Source: an uncultured Methylococcales bacterium (GTDB lineage: Bacteria; Pseudomonadota; Gammaproteobacteria; Methylococcales; Methylomonadaceae). Taken from it: a stretch of 44,733 nucleotides of DNA. The first letter of the stretch is position 1, and every line of letters starts with the position of its first letter. Below, piece by piece: positions 21,613-30,411 of this stretch. The notes below the pieces were generated by a model, which worked only from the letters and a program-made list of their open reading frames with translations, had not been told where the DNA came from and searched no databases. The position numbers and the translations under genes are program-made. Where the stretch lies: the NCBI GenBank assembly GCA_913019935.1, contig CAJVZC010000007.1, positions 1 to 44,733 of the forward strand. The letters are read 5' to 3'.

Positions 21613-22022
21613 TGACCATTTTATTGAAAACAACGGAAGAAACAGAGCAATACGGAGCCACATTATTTAAGTCTCTAGGGGATGCTCGATTAGTTTTCTT
21701 AACCGGTGATTTAGGGGCGGGGAAAACCACATTGGTTAGAGGCATTCTTCGTTCCTTAGGCTATGAGGGAATTGTTAAAAGTCCCACGTATACTTTGGTG
21801 GAAGAGTATACGGCTGGCGGAGTCCGTCTAGTTCATTTTGATTTATATCGAGTCAAAGATCCTGAAGAGCTTGAATGGATCGGTATAAGGGATTATCTAC
21901 AGCAAGAAGCTTATTGTTTTATAGAGTGGCCTGAAATGGGTTTTGGTTATTTACCCCAACCCGATTGTCATTTTAAGCTCTGCTCGGGTGAGGTAGGTCA
22001 TTCACTTGAATTGTTAGATTAG
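21612..22022 (+). CDS. tsaE: tRNA threonylcarbamoyladenosine biosynthesis ATPase TsaE
   Basis: A 136-residue P-loop ATPase that works with TsaB and TsaD to make t6A37 of tRNA. Walker A GDLGAGKT is at residues 32-39, followed by VKSPTYTLVEEY and HFDLYRVKDPEELEWIG, both canonical. The length is a little below E. coli TsaE (153), the difference being at the C-terminus. The start codon overlaps the nnr stop codon by one base. It forms an operon with nnr and the amidase gene. The MtaB encoded at 5205-6494 acts on the t6A that this pathway makes. Confidence 0.96.
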   Translation: MTILLKTTEETEQYGATLFKSLGDARLVFLTGDLGAGKTTLVRGILRSLGYEGIVKSPTYTLVEEYTAGGVRLVHFDLYRVKDPEELEWIGIRDYLQQEAYCFIEWPEMGFGYLPQPDCHFKLCSGEVGHSLELLD

Positions 22023-22073
22023 CAACAGAGTGTTTGAAATTGGGTTTTATAAAGAGAATGAATTGATCTTAGA

Positions 22074-23405
22074 ATGTATAAATTTATTGCGTGCATAATA
22101 TATTTCGTGGGCTTATTACTTGTGCCTACTCTGGTCGCTGCAAAACAACTGCAAATAGCAGACCTACGATTTTGGTCTGCCCCGGATCATACACGATTAG
22201 TTTTTGATACAACGGCGCAGCCAAGACATCAAGTTTTTACCTTGCAAAATCCTGATCGATTAGTTGTCGACATCGCTAATGCAAAATTAGGTAAGCATCT
22301 TTTACAACCGGCGGCTGATCATAATTTACTTTATCGAATTCGTAGTGGTGCCCGTAACCAAATCGATTTACGAATCGTAATGGATTTAAAAAAAGGGGTT
22401 AAACCGAAAAGCTTCATTTTAAAACCGAGTAATTTATACGGGCACCGTTTAGTGATTGATTTATTTGACACGGGTAAAGCTAAGAGTGCGCCAGTCATAA
22501 AGCCAATTGTTAAGCAGATTATTAAGAGTCGTGCAAAAGAGATGGTGGTTGCAATTGATGCTGGGCATGGCGGTGAAGACCCCGGCGCACACGGGCCGCA
22601 TGGCGTTCAGGAAAAAAAAGTAGTTTTGGCTGTTGCCAAAAAATTAGTTGCTAAAATTAATGCACGCCCAGGGATGCGTGCATTTTTAGTTCGTAAAGGT
22701 GATTATTATGTGGGGCTTAGAAAACGGCTTAAAATTGCTAGACAATCGAGAGCTGATTTATTTATATCCATTCATGCCGATGCATTTCACAATGCAAAAG
22801 TACGTGGCGCGTCCGTTTACACACTTTCAAGAGGTGGTGCATCAAGTGAAGCGGCGCGGTGGTTAGCGAATCAGGAAAATGCTTCTGACTTGGTAGGGGG
22901 AGTCAGTCTTGATGATAAAGAGGATGTTTTAGCTTCGGTGCTATTAGATTTATCGCAAACGGCAACACAGGATATGAGCACGGTAGCGGCTAAAAAGATT
23001 TTGGGAGAATTGAACGGAATTGTTAAGTTGCATAAACGTAGCGTGCAATCGGCTAAATTTATTGTACTGAAGTCACCCGATATACCCTCTGTGTTGATTG
23101 AAACAGCCTATATATCAAATCCTACAGAAGAAAGAAGGCTGAAGTCACCGAAGTATCAAAATAAAATTGCGGAGGCTATTTTTCGGGGAGTTAATAAATA
23201 TTACCAGGATGTGACGCCAGTTCATTTGGCCATAGATGAACGAGCAGCGATTAAGAGATTAAGTAAGCATAAAATTATTCGGGGTGAAACCTTATCAGAG
23301 ATAGCCGTTCGTTATGGTGTTAGCATGAGAAAATTAAAGAATTTTAATGCGCTGAAGAATAATGTTATTAAGATTGGGCAGGTGCTAACGATCCCAAAGA
23401 GTTAG
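22074..23405 (+). CDS. amiB: N-acetylmuramoyl-L-alanine amidase, AmiB/AmiC type with LysM
   Basis: A 443-residue periplasmic amidase that splits daughter-cell peptidoglycan. A signal peptide spans about residues 1-23 (VGLLLVPTLVAA). The AMIN domain (about 25-130) targets it to the septum. The catalytic Amidase_3 domain (about 155-370) has zinc ligands H165 (IDAGHGGED), E180 and H234 (ISIHADAF). A C-terminal LysM (about 398-442, IIRGETLSEIAVRYGVS) binds glycan. The symbol follows the tsaE-amiB synteny of E. coli; AmiC is the alternative. It ends two bases from the convergent lpxH. In E. coli mutL would follow and is not here. Confidence 0.92.
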   Translation: MYKFIACIIYFVGLLLVPTLVAAKQLQIADLRFWSAPDHTRLVFDTTAQPRHQVFTLQNPDRLVVDIANAKLGKHLLQPAADHNLLYRIRSGARNQIDLRIVMDLKKGVKPKSFILKPSNLYGHRLVIDLFDTGKAKSAPVIKPIVKQIIKSRAKEMVVAIDAGHGGEDPGAHGPHGVQEKKVVLAVAKKLVAKINARPGMRAFLVRKGDYYVGLRKRLKIARQSRADLFISIHADAFHNAKVRGASVYTLSRGGASSEAARWLANQENASDLVGGVSLDDKEDVLASVLLDLSQTATQDMSTVAAKKILGELNGIVKLHKRSVQSAKFIVLKSPDIPSVLIETAYISNPTEERRLKSPKYQNKIAEAIFRGVNKYYQDVTPVHLAIDERAAIKRLSKHKIIRGETLSEIAVRYGVSMRKLKNFNALKNNVIKIGQVLTIPKS

Positions 23406-23407
23406 TG

Positions 23408-24139
23408 TTAAGGGTGTAGGGATTCAATGTGATGACCTGTTGGGGACCAACATAAAACGCTGCCTTGTTGAACTGTCCAGTTTGCCAGTACAAAGCGTTC
23501 TGCAGGTTTTTTATCGATCGTAAATTGATGTACAGCGGGTCGATGGGTATGGCCATGAATTAAACGAAAACTACTGTGATTTTTAAGCGTTTTGACCACC
23601 TCGGTTTGGTTAACATCCAAGATATCTTCAGTATAATTTCGTTTGTGTAATAAGCTTTTAAATCGATACCAACGGCTAGCGATTAAACGCAACCACAGGG
23701 GGTAGGCTAGCTTTTCTTGTTTCCAATGCGCTGTATGTGACAACGTCCTAAATTTTTGATAGCCAATATCATCCGTGCATAATAGATCACCGTGCATGAG
23801 CAAAGTTTTGGTGCCATACAGGTCTAAGAGGTGATGATCGTTCAATAGAATGACACCCGTTTCTTGACAAAAACGTGTGCCTAGTAGGAAGTCGCGGTTA
23901 CCTTGTTGTAAGTACACACGGGTTCCGTTTAAGGTAAGATTTTTTAAATGGCGTCTAATTTTTTTGTTGGGAGGGGTTAAGTCGTCATCACCGACCCAGA
24001 CATCAAAAAGATCCCCTAGAATATAAAGCTCTTTGGCTTGAGTTGCGCGCGAATTAAGAAAGTTTAAGAAAATTTTGGTAATTCGCGGCTTCTCAATGGC
24101 AAGATGAAGATCAGAAATAAAAAGGATTTCGTCTTTCAA
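23408..24139 (-). CDS. lpxH: UDP-2,3-diacylglucosamine diphosphatase
   Basis: A 243-residue peripheral membrane enzyme of lipid A synthesis that hydrolyses UDP-2,3-diacylglucosamine to lipid X. The calcineurin-like metallophosphatase motifs are in order: ISDLHL (D10, H12), GDLFD at 42-46, GNRDF at 80-84, HGD at 116-118 and HGHTHRP near 195. Length agrees with E. coli LpxH (240). It follows the cyclophilin gene by 11 bases on the minus strand, as in the ppiB-lpxH pair of E. coli. Its presence confirms a lipopolysaccharide-bearing cell. Confidence 0.95.
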   Translation of the reverse strand: MKDEILFISDLHLAIEKPRITKIFLNFLNSRATQAKELYILGDLFDVWVGDDDLTPPNKKIRRHLKNLTLNGTRVYLQQGNRDFLLGTRFCQETGVILLNDHHLLDLYGTKTLLMHGDLLCTDDIGYQKFRTLSHTAHWKQEKLAYPLWLRLIASRWYRFKSLLHKRNYTEDILDVNQTEVVKTLKNHSSFRLIHGHTHRPAVHQFTIDKKPAERFVLANWTVQQGSVLCWSPTGHHIESLHP

Positions 24140-24150
24140 GTGCTAGGCCA

Positions 24151-24732
24151 CTAGTCAATCATTTGTGCATTCTCGACCACAATATCTGTTTTGGGCACAT
24201 CTTGATGCATGTTACGGTTTCCTGTCGGGATTTCTGTCATTGCATCGACAATATCCATGCCCTCAATAACATGACCAAATACAGCATACCCCCAACCTGA
24301 AGGTGTTGGACTAGTATGATTTAAGAAGTCATTGTTTTTGTAATTGATGAAGAATTGACCGGTTGCTGAGTCAGGATCTGAGGTGCGAGCCATAGCGAGA
24401 GTTCCGCGATCATTGGCCAGACCATTATTGGCTTCATTTGCAATGGGATCATGAACGTCTTTTTGGTTAAAGTCAGTATCAAAGCCACCGCCTTGAGCCA
24501 TAAAGTCAGGAATGATGCGATGAAAAATGGTGCCGCTATAGAATCCCTCTGTGACATAGGTAATGAAGTTGGCCGTTGTAATAGGGGCCTTGTCAGTATC
24601 TAATTGGACAACAAAGGCACCTAAATTGGTCGTGAATTTCACTTTAGTTTGAGTCTCGGACATATTTGCTTCCTTAGCCAATAAGAGGGGGGTGAACAAA
24701 AGTAGAGGTATTAAAAAACGAAAAGTACGCAT
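24151..24732 (-). CDS. Cyclophilin-type peptidyl-prolyl isomerase with N-terminal signal peptide
   Basis: A 193-residue peptidyl-prolyl cis-trans isomerase. The cyclophilin core starts near residue 27 and contains FHRIIPDFMAQGGGF, MARTSDPDSATGQFFIN and YAVFGHVIEGMD. From ATG 24730-24732 there is a 19-22 residue hydrophobic leader (FLIPLLLFTPLLLA) pointing to the periplasm, as in PpiA. A second in-frame ATG at 24661-24663 (residue 24) has its own AAGGA site seven bases upstream and would give a cytosolic PpiB-like form of 170 residues. The first start has an AGGTAAG site. Gene order with lpxH and cysS matches ppiB. The N-terminal choice is the only doubt. Confidence 0.93.
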   Translation of the reverse strand: MRTFRFLIPLLLFTPLLLAKEANMSETQTKVKFTTNLGAFVVQLDTDKAPITTANFITYVTEGFYSGTIFHRIIPDFMAQGGGFDTDFNQKDVHDPIANEANNGLANDRGTLAMARTSDPDSATGQFFINYKNNDFLNHTSPTPSGWGYAVFGHVIEGMDIVDAMTEIPTGNRNMHQDVPKTDIVVENAQMID

Positions 24733-24863
24733 TAAAACTTACCTGACTAGCGATGATAAATCATTATTCTAATTTCTTTTAGGTGGCTTTACAAATACCA
24801 ATCGAAATTTTCTTTAGGCTATAATAAAGTAATTATTTCGTTTGTTTTTTATAAAAATTAAAA

Positions 24864-26243
24864 ATGTTGAAAATATTTAATACGCTGACAAGGAAAAAAG
24901 AAACCTTTAAGCCGATTGTGCCGGGTAAAGTTGGGATGTATGTTTGTGGGATGACCGTGTATGACTATTGTCATATTGGGCATGCGCGGGTCATGGTAGT
25001 GTTTGATGTGGTAGCCCGTTATTTTCGTTATTTAGGATATGATTTGACCTATGTACGTAACATCACAGATATTGACGATAAGATTATCAAGCGTGCGAAT
25101 GAGAATGAGCAAGATATCGCCTCACTCACTGAGTTTTATATTGATGCGATGCATGCTGATGAGCGCGCATTAGCGGTTCTTCCGCCTGATGTGGAGCCCA
25201 AAGCGACACAGTCAATGGAGCAAATTATTAATTTGATTCAATTGCTATTTGAAAAAGGGTTGGCTTACACGAGTACTTCAGGTGACGTTTTATATTCGGT
25301 TTCTAAGTTCCCTAATTACGGGCAATTATCAGGTAAGCAATTAGATGCATTACAGGCAGGAGAGCGTGTTGCAATAGATAAAAGCAAACGGGACCCTCTT
25401 GATTTTGTGCTGTGGAAAAAAGTAAAACCGGGAGAGCCGTTCTGGAATTCCCCTTGGGGCCGCGGGCGACCAGGATGGCATATTGAATGTTCTGCTATGT
25501 CAACTTGCTGTTTGGGGAATCATTTTGATATTCATGGGGGGGGTATGGATTTGCAATTTCCGCACCATGAAAATGAAATTGCACAAACAGTGGGTGGTAC
25601 CGGTGAGCAATTTGTTAACTATTGGATGCATAACGGTTTTGTTCGTGTTGATAATGAAAAGATGTCAAAGTCTTTGGGCAATTTTTTTACGTTAAAAGAG
25701 GTTCGTGAAAGTTACCAACCCGAAGTGATTCGTTATTTTATTTTATCGAGTCATTACCGAAGCCCGCTTAATTATTCTAATGAAAGTTTAGACGATGCTA
25801 AGGCGGCACTCGTACGCTTATATACCGCATTAAGAAATATAAATATGACCAGTGCGGAAGTACTTGAAGAATATAAGGTAGTCTTTGAGCAAGCGATGAA
25901 TGATGATTTTAATACGCCTGAAGCTTTAGCGGTTTTATTTTCTCTGACGACTGCGTTGAATAAATTAAAACAAGAAAGTAGCGCTGAGGTGGGGGTTTAT
26001 GCAAATACGTTAAAAACATTAGCGGCAGGGCTAGGAATTTTACAAGACCTACCGGACTCGTTTTTACAAGATAGCGATGGTGACTCTAGTGAAGACCAAC
26101 TGATAATATCAAAGATTAATCAAAGAACCGCGGCTAAAAAAAATAAAGATTGGCAGTTAGCGGATCAGATTCGTGATGAGTTACAAGCGGACGGTATTGT
26201 CGTAGAGGATAATCCAGATGGGACTACTTGGCGCCGACTCTAA
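24864..26243 (+). CDS. cysS: Cysteinyl-tRNA synthetase
   Basis: A 459-residue class I synthetase that attaches cysteine to tRNA-Cys. The zinc ligands C28, C209, H234 and E238 are all present ([26 protein letters not shown]), with HIGH at 37-40 and KMSKS at 266-270. Spacing is nearly identical to E. coli CysS. It is divergent from the cyclophilin/lpxH pair with 131 bases between, including TATAAT at 24820-24825 as a likely -10 for cysS. The folate cyclodeaminase-like gene follows 56 bases later. Certain. Confidence 0.97.
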   Translation: MLKIFNTLTRKKETFKPIVPGKVGMYVCGMTVYDYCHIGHARVMVVFDVVARYFRYLGYDLTYVRNITDIDDKIIKRANENEQDIASLTEFYIDAMHADERALAVLPPDVEPKATQSMEQIINLIQLLFEKGLAYTSTSGDVLYSVSKFPNYGQLSGKQLDALQAGERVAIDKSKRDPLDFVLWKKVKPGEPFWNSPWGRGRPGWHIECSAMSTCCLGNHFDIHGGGMDLQFPHHENEIAQTVGGTGEQFVNYWMHNGFVRVDNEKMSKSLGNFFTLKEVRESYQPEVIRYFILSSHYRSPLNYSNESLDDAKAALVRLYTALRNINMTSAEVLEEYKVVFEQAMNDDFNTPEALAVLFSLTTALNKLKQESSAEVGVYANTLKTLAAGLGILQDLPDSFLQDSDGDSSEDQLIISKINQRTAAKKNKDWQLADQIRDELQADGIVVEDNPDGTTWRRL

Positions 26244-26299
26244 GAAGGTTGCATTTTTAATAGAAGATATCTAGGTAAGGTTTAAAATAGGGAGATAAC

Positions 26300-26932
26300 T
26301 TGACGGAAATAAAAGATAAATCAATTCAGCTTTTTCTTGAAGAGTTGGCTAGTCATGAAGCGACTCCAGGTGGCGGAAGTGCAGCCGCTGTGATGGGAGC
26401 CACTGCGGCTGCATTGACCAGTATGGTTTGTAATTTGACTATTGGTAAGCCGAAGTACAGCGCCGTTGAATCAGACATGAAGGTTTTGCTGGCCAAGTCA
26501 GAGGTTTTACGTGAAAAGTTCACAGCGATGATTAAAGCGGATGTAGAGGGGTTTAATCAAGTTATGCTAGCGTATGGACTTCCTAAAGAGAGCGTGGAAG
26601 ATAAAGAACGCAGAACAGCGGCCATACAGGCGGCGTTAAAAGAAGCGACCGAAGTGCCTTTAGCCTGTGCAATAGCCAGTGCAGAAGTAATTTCATTAAG
26701 TCAGGAAGCGGCTGAAAAAGGGAACACTAATGTGATTACTGATGCGGGTGTTAGTGTGGTTTCAGCCCATGCAGCACTAAAAAGTTCGGCGCTAAATGTG
26801 TATATAAATGTTGGCAGTATTAGAGACAAAAGATACGGTGCTGAAAAGTTAGCCGAATTAGAAAAGATTCTAGTCAAAGCCGAAGTCTCGGTTGATTCGA
26901 TTTATGAATCTGTTAAGCACCAGTTGTTGTAA
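26300..26932 (+). CDS. Cyclodeaminase/cyclohydrolase-family (FTCD_C) protein
   Basis: A 210-residue protein of the formiminotransferase-cyclodeaminase C-terminal family. Free-standing members (FchA type) interconvert methenyl-, formyl- or formimino-tetrahydrofolate in one-carbon metabolism. The signature is TPGGGSAAAVMGATAAAL near residues 21-38, with a helical, Glu- and Lys-rich remainder that fits the all-alpha fold. The start is TTG at 26300, seven or so bases after a GGGAGAT ribosome binding site, and no ATG is near. The gene trails cysS by 56 bases. I did not see a formate-tetrahydrofolate ligase or FolD nearby, so its folate step is inferred from family only. Confidence 0.82.
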   Translation: MTEIKDKSIQLFLEELASHEATPGGGSAAAVMGATAAALTSMVCNLTIGKPKYSAVESDMKVLLAKSEVLREKFTAMIKADVEGFNQVMLAYGLPKESVEDKERRTAAIQAALKEATEVPLACAIASAEVISLSQEAAEKGNTNVITDAGVSVVSAHAALKSSALNVYINVGSIRDKRYGAEKLAELEKILVKAEVSVDSIYESVKHQLL

Positions 26933-26994
26933 AAGAAGCATTGGTTGGCTCATGATTGAATGGGTGTTATGTTGATGGACCATATAAATAGTTA

Positions 26995-27023
26995 TTGACG
27001 GAAGCCTTAAATATCAGTATTAT
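26995..27023 (+). promoter_or_regulatory. Promoter for tRNA cluster
   Basis: TTGACG at 26995-27000 and TATTAT at 27018-27023 with a 17-base spacer make a near-consensus sigma-70 promoter. Transcription would start near 27030, about 45 bases before tRNA-Pro. It is the only good promoter I see between the cyclodeaminase-like gene and the tRNAs. Confidence 0.7.
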
Positions 27024-27076
27024 TTGCAGGCTTCGTAGCAGGGTTTCATTGCTTTGTGTCGTTGAGTATCAGTGTT

Positions 27077-27153
27077 CGGGGTATAGCGCAGTTTGGTAGC
27101 GCGCCTGCTTTGGGAGCAGGATGTCGGGGGTTCGAATCCCTCTACCCCGACCA
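27077..27153 (+). tRNA. tRNA-Pro (TGG)
   Basis: A 77-base cloverleaf. The acceptor stem CGGGGTA pairs with TACCCCG, the anticodon stem is CCTGC/GCAGG around loop TTTGGGA (TGG at 27111-27113), the T arm GGGGGTTCGAATCCCT is standard, and CCA is encoded at 27151-27153. It is the first of three tandem tRNAs, five bases before tRNA-Arg. Confidence 0.97.
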
Positions 27154-27158
27154 AAAGA

Positions 27159-27235
27159 GCGCTTGTAGCTCAGCTGGATAGAGCATCGGCCTTCTAAGCC
27201 GAGGGTCGCAGGTTCGAATCCTGCCAAGCGTACCA
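27159..27235 (+). tRNA. tRNA-Arg (TCT)
   Basis: A 77-base tRNA. The acceptor GCGCTTG pairs with CAAGCGT, leaving a G-T wobble at the first pair. The anticodon arm TCGGC/GCCGA encloses CTTCTAA, with TCT at 27193-27195. The T arm has GGTTCGAATCC and CCA is encoded. It reads AGA and AGG codons. Confidence 0.97.
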
Positions 27236-27248
27236 GTTTTGATTTTAT

Positions 27249-27325
27249 GGTGAGCGTAGCTCAGTTGGTAGAGCCCCGGATTGTGATTCCGGTTGTCGAG
27301 GGTTCGAGCCCCTTCGTTCACCCCA
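27249..27325 (+). tRNA. tRNA-His (GTG)
   Basis: A 77-base tRNA including the extra G at -1 typical of tRNA-His, paired with C73. The acceptor stem has a single G-T wobble. Anticodon loop TTGTGAT gives GTG at 27283-27285. CCA is encoded. Thirteen bases separate it from tRNA-Arg. Confidence 0.97.
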
Positions 27326-27332
27326 TTTCAGC

Positions 27333-27340
27333 TTTTTTTT
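27333..27340 (+). terminator. T-run after tRNA cluster
   Basis: Eight Ts follow tRNA-His by seven bases. No independent hairpin precedes them, though the T-arm and acceptor of the tRNA could play that part. A weak terminator candidate. The next 128 bases up to the YaiI gene hold no clear signal. Confidence 0.4.
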
Positions 27341-27468
27341 CAGTGCTCGCGACATCTGTTTTGTGTTGTGAAACTGCTTGGCTATTGCAGTCCTAATAGC
27401 ATTCTTCAATATGTCTTTTGACGGCATTATGTGCCATTCTTTTTGTGATCTGTTTGGATTAATAGTTT

Positions 27469-27921
27469 ATGCAAATATGGGTTGATGCAGATGCATGTCC
27501 TGTAGTCGTTAAAGAAATTTTATTTCGGGCTGCTGAACGTTCAAAAATAATGTTGACGCTGGTTGCTAATCAGGCGATCCGTATTCCTCCTTCACGGACT
27601 ATCAAAATGTTACAAGTTGCGCATGGTTTTGATGTTGCAGATAATGAAATTGTGAAGCGATTAACAGTTGGTGACTTGGTGATTACCGGTGATATACCGC
27701 TGGCTGCTGAAGTTGTTGCTAAAGGCGGGCTGGCATTAAATCCACGAGGTGAGCTTTATACGCTTGAGAATATACGAGAACGTTTGGCGATGCGTGATTT
27801 TATGGAGACTTTGCGATCCAGCGGTGTTCAAACGGGTGGACCAGCACCCATGAGTCAGACAGAAAGGCAGGCCTTTGCCAATCAACTGGACCGCGTCATA
27901 ACTAAAAACAACACCAAATAA
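27469..27921 (+). CDS. yaiI: YaiI/YqxD (UPF0178, DUF188) family protein
   Basis: A 150-residue protein of the UPF0178 family. The N-terminal [18 protein letters not shown] is the family signature, followed by [11 protein letters not shown] and [24 protein letters not shown], and LNPRGELYT. The aspartate-rich pattern resembles a PIN-like nuclease fold, and this is a structural hint only. No function has been shown. It stands alone after the tRNAs; the start ATG has no strong ribosome binding site. Length equals E. coli YaiI (152). Confidence 0.92.
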   Translation: MQIWVDADACPVVVKEILFRAAERSKIMLTLVANQAIRIPPSRTIKMLQVAHGFDVADNEIVKRLTVGDLVITGDIPLAAEVVAKGGLALNPRGELYTLENIRERLAMRDFMETLRSSGVQTGGPAPMSQTERQAFANQLDRVITKNNTK

Positions 27922-27955
27922 CTTAAATTTTTTATTGTTCTGCTAGGTCACACAT

Positions 27956-29245
27956 TCAGGGTGCTCTTCTAGAGCGATAATGTTTCGTATTTCTTTTTTT
28001 GGGGTGTGCTGTATTCCCAGTATCACGCTGACCTTCTCTATTTCCAGGGTGGCTTCTCTTGGCTTTTTTCGCTTGAGTAGGGCGCTGATTCAAGTTTGAT
28101 TCAGGCACATCGTGAATGGGTTCGAAGTCGTCAATTAACTTACGGGTTAGTGTTTGTTTTATTAAGCGTTCAATGTCAGACAATTGTTTGAATTCGTCGG
28201 CGCTCACGAGTGATATGGCATGGCCATTTGAGCCGGCACGCCCCGTTCTTCCAATTCTATGCACATAATCTTCAGGAACATTAGGCAGGTCGAAATTGAT
28301 AACGTGTGGTAGTTGGTCAATGTCTAATCCACGTGCAGCAATATCGGTTGCAACTAAAACGTGTGTAGATAAATCTTTGAATTCTGCAAGTGCTTTGGTT
28401 CTTGCCGCTTGGCTTTTATTGCCGTGAATCGCTGCAGCTTTTATATTGTGTGCTTCAAGTTGACGGGTAAGTTTATTAGCGCCATGTTTTGTTCGTGTAA
28501 AGACGAGAACTTGCTGCCACTTATTTTCGTTGATTAAGTGACAAAGAAGTGCTGATTTTTGTTTTTTATCAACGGGGCAAATCCATTGTGTTACATTTTC
28601 TGCGGTGGTGTTGCGTGGACTCACAGATATTTCAACAGGATTGTTAACCAGTCCTCTGGCAAGTTTTCTTATGTCGTTTGAAAAAGTGGCTGAAAACATC
28701 AGGTTTTGACGTTTCTTGGGTAGAGTAGCGATTATTTTACGAATATCATGAATAAACCCCATGTCTAACATTCGGTCTGCTTCATCTAAGACTAAAACTT
28801 CCAGCTGAGAAAATGTAACAGCATTTTGTTGGTGTAGATCAAGAAGGCGGCCAGGGGTCGCAACCAGAATATCGACGCCTTTTCGTAATTTTGAGATTTG
28901 CGGATTAATCTTAACGCCGCCATAAACAACCGTGGATCGAAGCGGTAGGTGTTTACCGTAGTTTGTGACACTTTCGCCAATTTGAGCGGCTAATTCACGT
29001 GTAGGTGTTAGAATCAGTACTCTTGCATGGTGAGCCTTTGCATGCTGTCCTTGAGATAGCCTTTCGAGTATGGGGAGAGTAAATCCCGCTGTTTTACCCG
29101 TCCCAGTTTGTGCCGCCGCCATAACGTCGTATCCCTTGATGATAGCTGGGATAGCTTGTTCTTGAATGGGGGATGGGGTGGAGTAGCCTTTATCGGCAAT
29201 TGCTTTTAGAATGGGCTCAGATAATCCTAAGGGGGTAAAACTCAT
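27956..29245 (-). CDS. rhlE: DEAD-box RNA helicase, RhlE-like
   Basis: A 429-residue ATP-dependent RNA helicase. The motifs run in order: Q motif with [12 protein letters not shown], Walker A AQTGTGKT at 45-52, [20 protein letters not shown] at 154-157, [17 protein letters not shown] and [10 protein letters not shown]. The C-terminal tail (about residues 375-429) is rich in Arg, Lys, Ser and His and probably binds RNA loosely, as in RhlE, where E. coli RhlE is 454 residues. It is the last of a minus-strand group with the RRM gene and the csp gene. The ribosome binding site AAGAGAG is five bases from the ATG. RhlE versus SrmB cannot be fully settled, but the sequence favours RhlE. Confidence 0.92.
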   Translation of the reverse strand: MSFTPLGLSEPILKAIADKGYSTPSPIQEQAIPAIIKGYDVMAAAQTGTGKTAGFTLPILERLSQGQHAKAHHARVLILTPTRELAAQIGESVTNYGKHLPLRSTVVYGGVKINPQISKLRKGVDILVATPGRLLDLHQQNAVTFSQLEVLVLDEADRMLDMGFIHDIRKIIATLPKKRQNLMFSATFSNDIRKLARGLVNNPVEISVSPRNTTAENVTQWICPVDKKQKSALLCHLINENKWQQVLVFTRTKHGANKLTRQLEAHNIKAAAIHGNKSQAARTKALAEFKDLSTHVLVATDIAARGLDIDQLPHVINFDLPNVPEDYVHRIGRTGRAGSNGHAISLVSADEFKQLSDIERLIKQTLTRKLIDDFEPIHDVPESNLNQRPTQAKKAKRSHPGNREGQRDTGNTAHPKKRNTKHYRSRRAP

Positions 29246-29440
29246 AACAACTCTCTTAAATAGGTTTTGTGCTTTTGGGGCAAGGTTGACGCGATGGTCA
29301 GTTGGGCTTTCATGAATGTGACGATGAAAGTTATTTTTCAGGCGATAATTTTTTGTGTGCTATCGTCTTATGATCAATCAAGTAATGCAGTCGCGCATGA
29401 TGTAGCTAAAGGTGTCGAGGTATCGGCTGGGACGGTAGTT

Positions 29441-29710
29441 TTACCGGCGACGACCGCCACGGCCTTGTTTGCGTGGGTCTTCAAATTTGACAACAAGAAG
29501 TTTGTCACCCATGCTTTTTCCGTTAAGTCCGGCTATTGCCGCACGTGCCTCGTGTCCTTCCATTTCAATAAAGCCAAAGCCTTTGTTTCGACCTGAAAAG
29601 ATATCACTGGCAATTTCTATTGATCGTACGGTTCCAAATTCTGCAAATAAAGTTTTAATGCTCTCTTCAGTGGCGTCATGAGGTAGGCTACCAACGAACA
29701 ATTTTTTCAT
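29441..29710 (-). CDS. RRM-type RNA-binding protein
   Basis: An 89-residue single RRM protein of the kind seen in many bacteria and cyanobacteria (Rbp type). The RNP2 motif LFVGSLP (residues 4-10) and RNP1 motif KGFGFIEM (about 45-52) are clear. A short basic C-terminal tail (KQGRGGRRR) would help RNA binding. The ribosome binding site GAGG is five bases upstream of the ATG. It is downstream of a csp gene and upstream of the RhlE-like helicase, with 195 bases between its end and rhlE where I see no further gene. Role in cold response is inferred from the company it keeps. Confidence 0.93.
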   Translation of the reverse strand: MKKLFVGSLPHDATEESIKTLFAEFGTVRSIEIASDIFSGRNKGFGFIEMEGHEARAAIAGLNGKSMGDKLLVVKFEDPRKQGRGGRRR

Positions 29711-29747
29711 GTAATCCTCAATAATAATAGTAAGTGTAAGTAAGATA

Positions 29748-29780
29748 CCTTCCCTGCATGGAATAGTGATGCAGGGAAGG
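29748..29780. terminator. 12-bp perfect hairpin between csp and RRM genes
   Basis: CCTTCCCTGCAT at 29748-29759 and ATGCAGGGAAGG at 29769-29780 are exact inverted repeats around a nine-base loop. On the minus strand the stem follows the csp stop codon by about 15 bases and lies about 38 bases ahead of the RRM start. There is no long T-run, so it may be an incomplete terminator, an mRNA 3'-end stabiliser or a processing site. Confidence 0.75.
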
Positions 29781-29794
29781 CAGGTATTTATTGT

Positions 29795-29998
29795 TTATGC
29801 AAGTTCAACGTCTGTTGCTTGAGGACCTTTAGGGCCATCTTCAGTATTAAAAGTGACTGACTGTCCTTCGTCTAGAGTGCGGAAGCCGTCTGTTTTTATA
29901 GATGAATAATGAACAAATACGTCAGTATTACCTTCAGAAGGCGTAATAAAACCAAAACCTTTTGCTTCGTTGAACCATTTAACTGTGCCTGTAGCCAT
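29795..29998 (-). CDS. Cold-shock protein (CspA family)
   Basis: A 67-residue OB-fold RNA chaperone. [20 protein letters not shown] and DVFVHYSSI carry RNP1 and RNP2. It keeps mRNA single-stranded in cold or normal growth. The ATG has an AAAGGTAA ribosome binding site. It shares the 413-base upstream space with the divergent csp at 30412, and is followed by the RRM gene after a strong hairpin. The number of csp paralogues in the genome cannot be seen here. Certain family. Confidence 0.95.
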   Translation of the reverse strand: MATGTVKWFNEAKGFGFITPSEGNTDVFVHYSSIKTDGFRTLDEGQSVTFNTEDGPKGPQATDVELA

Positions 29999-30229
29999 AA
30001 TAGAAATTACCTTTATTTTGAATTAAAATTAATATTGTAAAATAGCCCAAGGGAATTACAGTGAAGCACAAGAAACTGGATCGGGTACAACGGGATAAAA
30101 CCAAGATAAGATACAATTACAAGCGCGCCATTAGAGCATAATCGCTGAAAAATAGCTATCTATTTGTTTTTTCATAGGGTTTGAACAAGAGGGTTTACAA
30201 GAATTAAATGATTTGTTACTGAAAAAAAT

Positions 30230-30257
30230 TTGATTACTGTGAAAAGCGGTATATAAT
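30230..30257 (+). promoter_or_regulatory. Promoter of rightward csp gene with about 150-nt leader
   Basis: TTGATT at 30230-30235 and perfect TATAAT at 30252-30257, spacer 16. The start would be near 30264, giving a leader of about 148 bases to the csp ATG at 30412. CspA-family mRNAs are known for such long leaders, which switch structure with temperature. I did not fold it. Confidence 0.72.
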
Positions 30258-30411
30258 TAGCGCAGCTTTAAAGTACTTTTTTATGTTTGCGCACCATTTC
30301 GATGTTCTGTCTATAGTATTCGTTCTGTTCTTCATAATTAATAGCAGCACTTTTAGCTAAATAGCCTTATTTAAGGTATTAAATATTTTCGAAAAAATTA
30401 TAGGATAGATT

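Noticed and set aside
29267-29596. Plus-strand frame with a hydrophobic start, resembling a secreted protein
   Set aside because: From 29441 on it is the antisense of the RRM gene; the first part alone has no family pattern and no good ribosome binding site.
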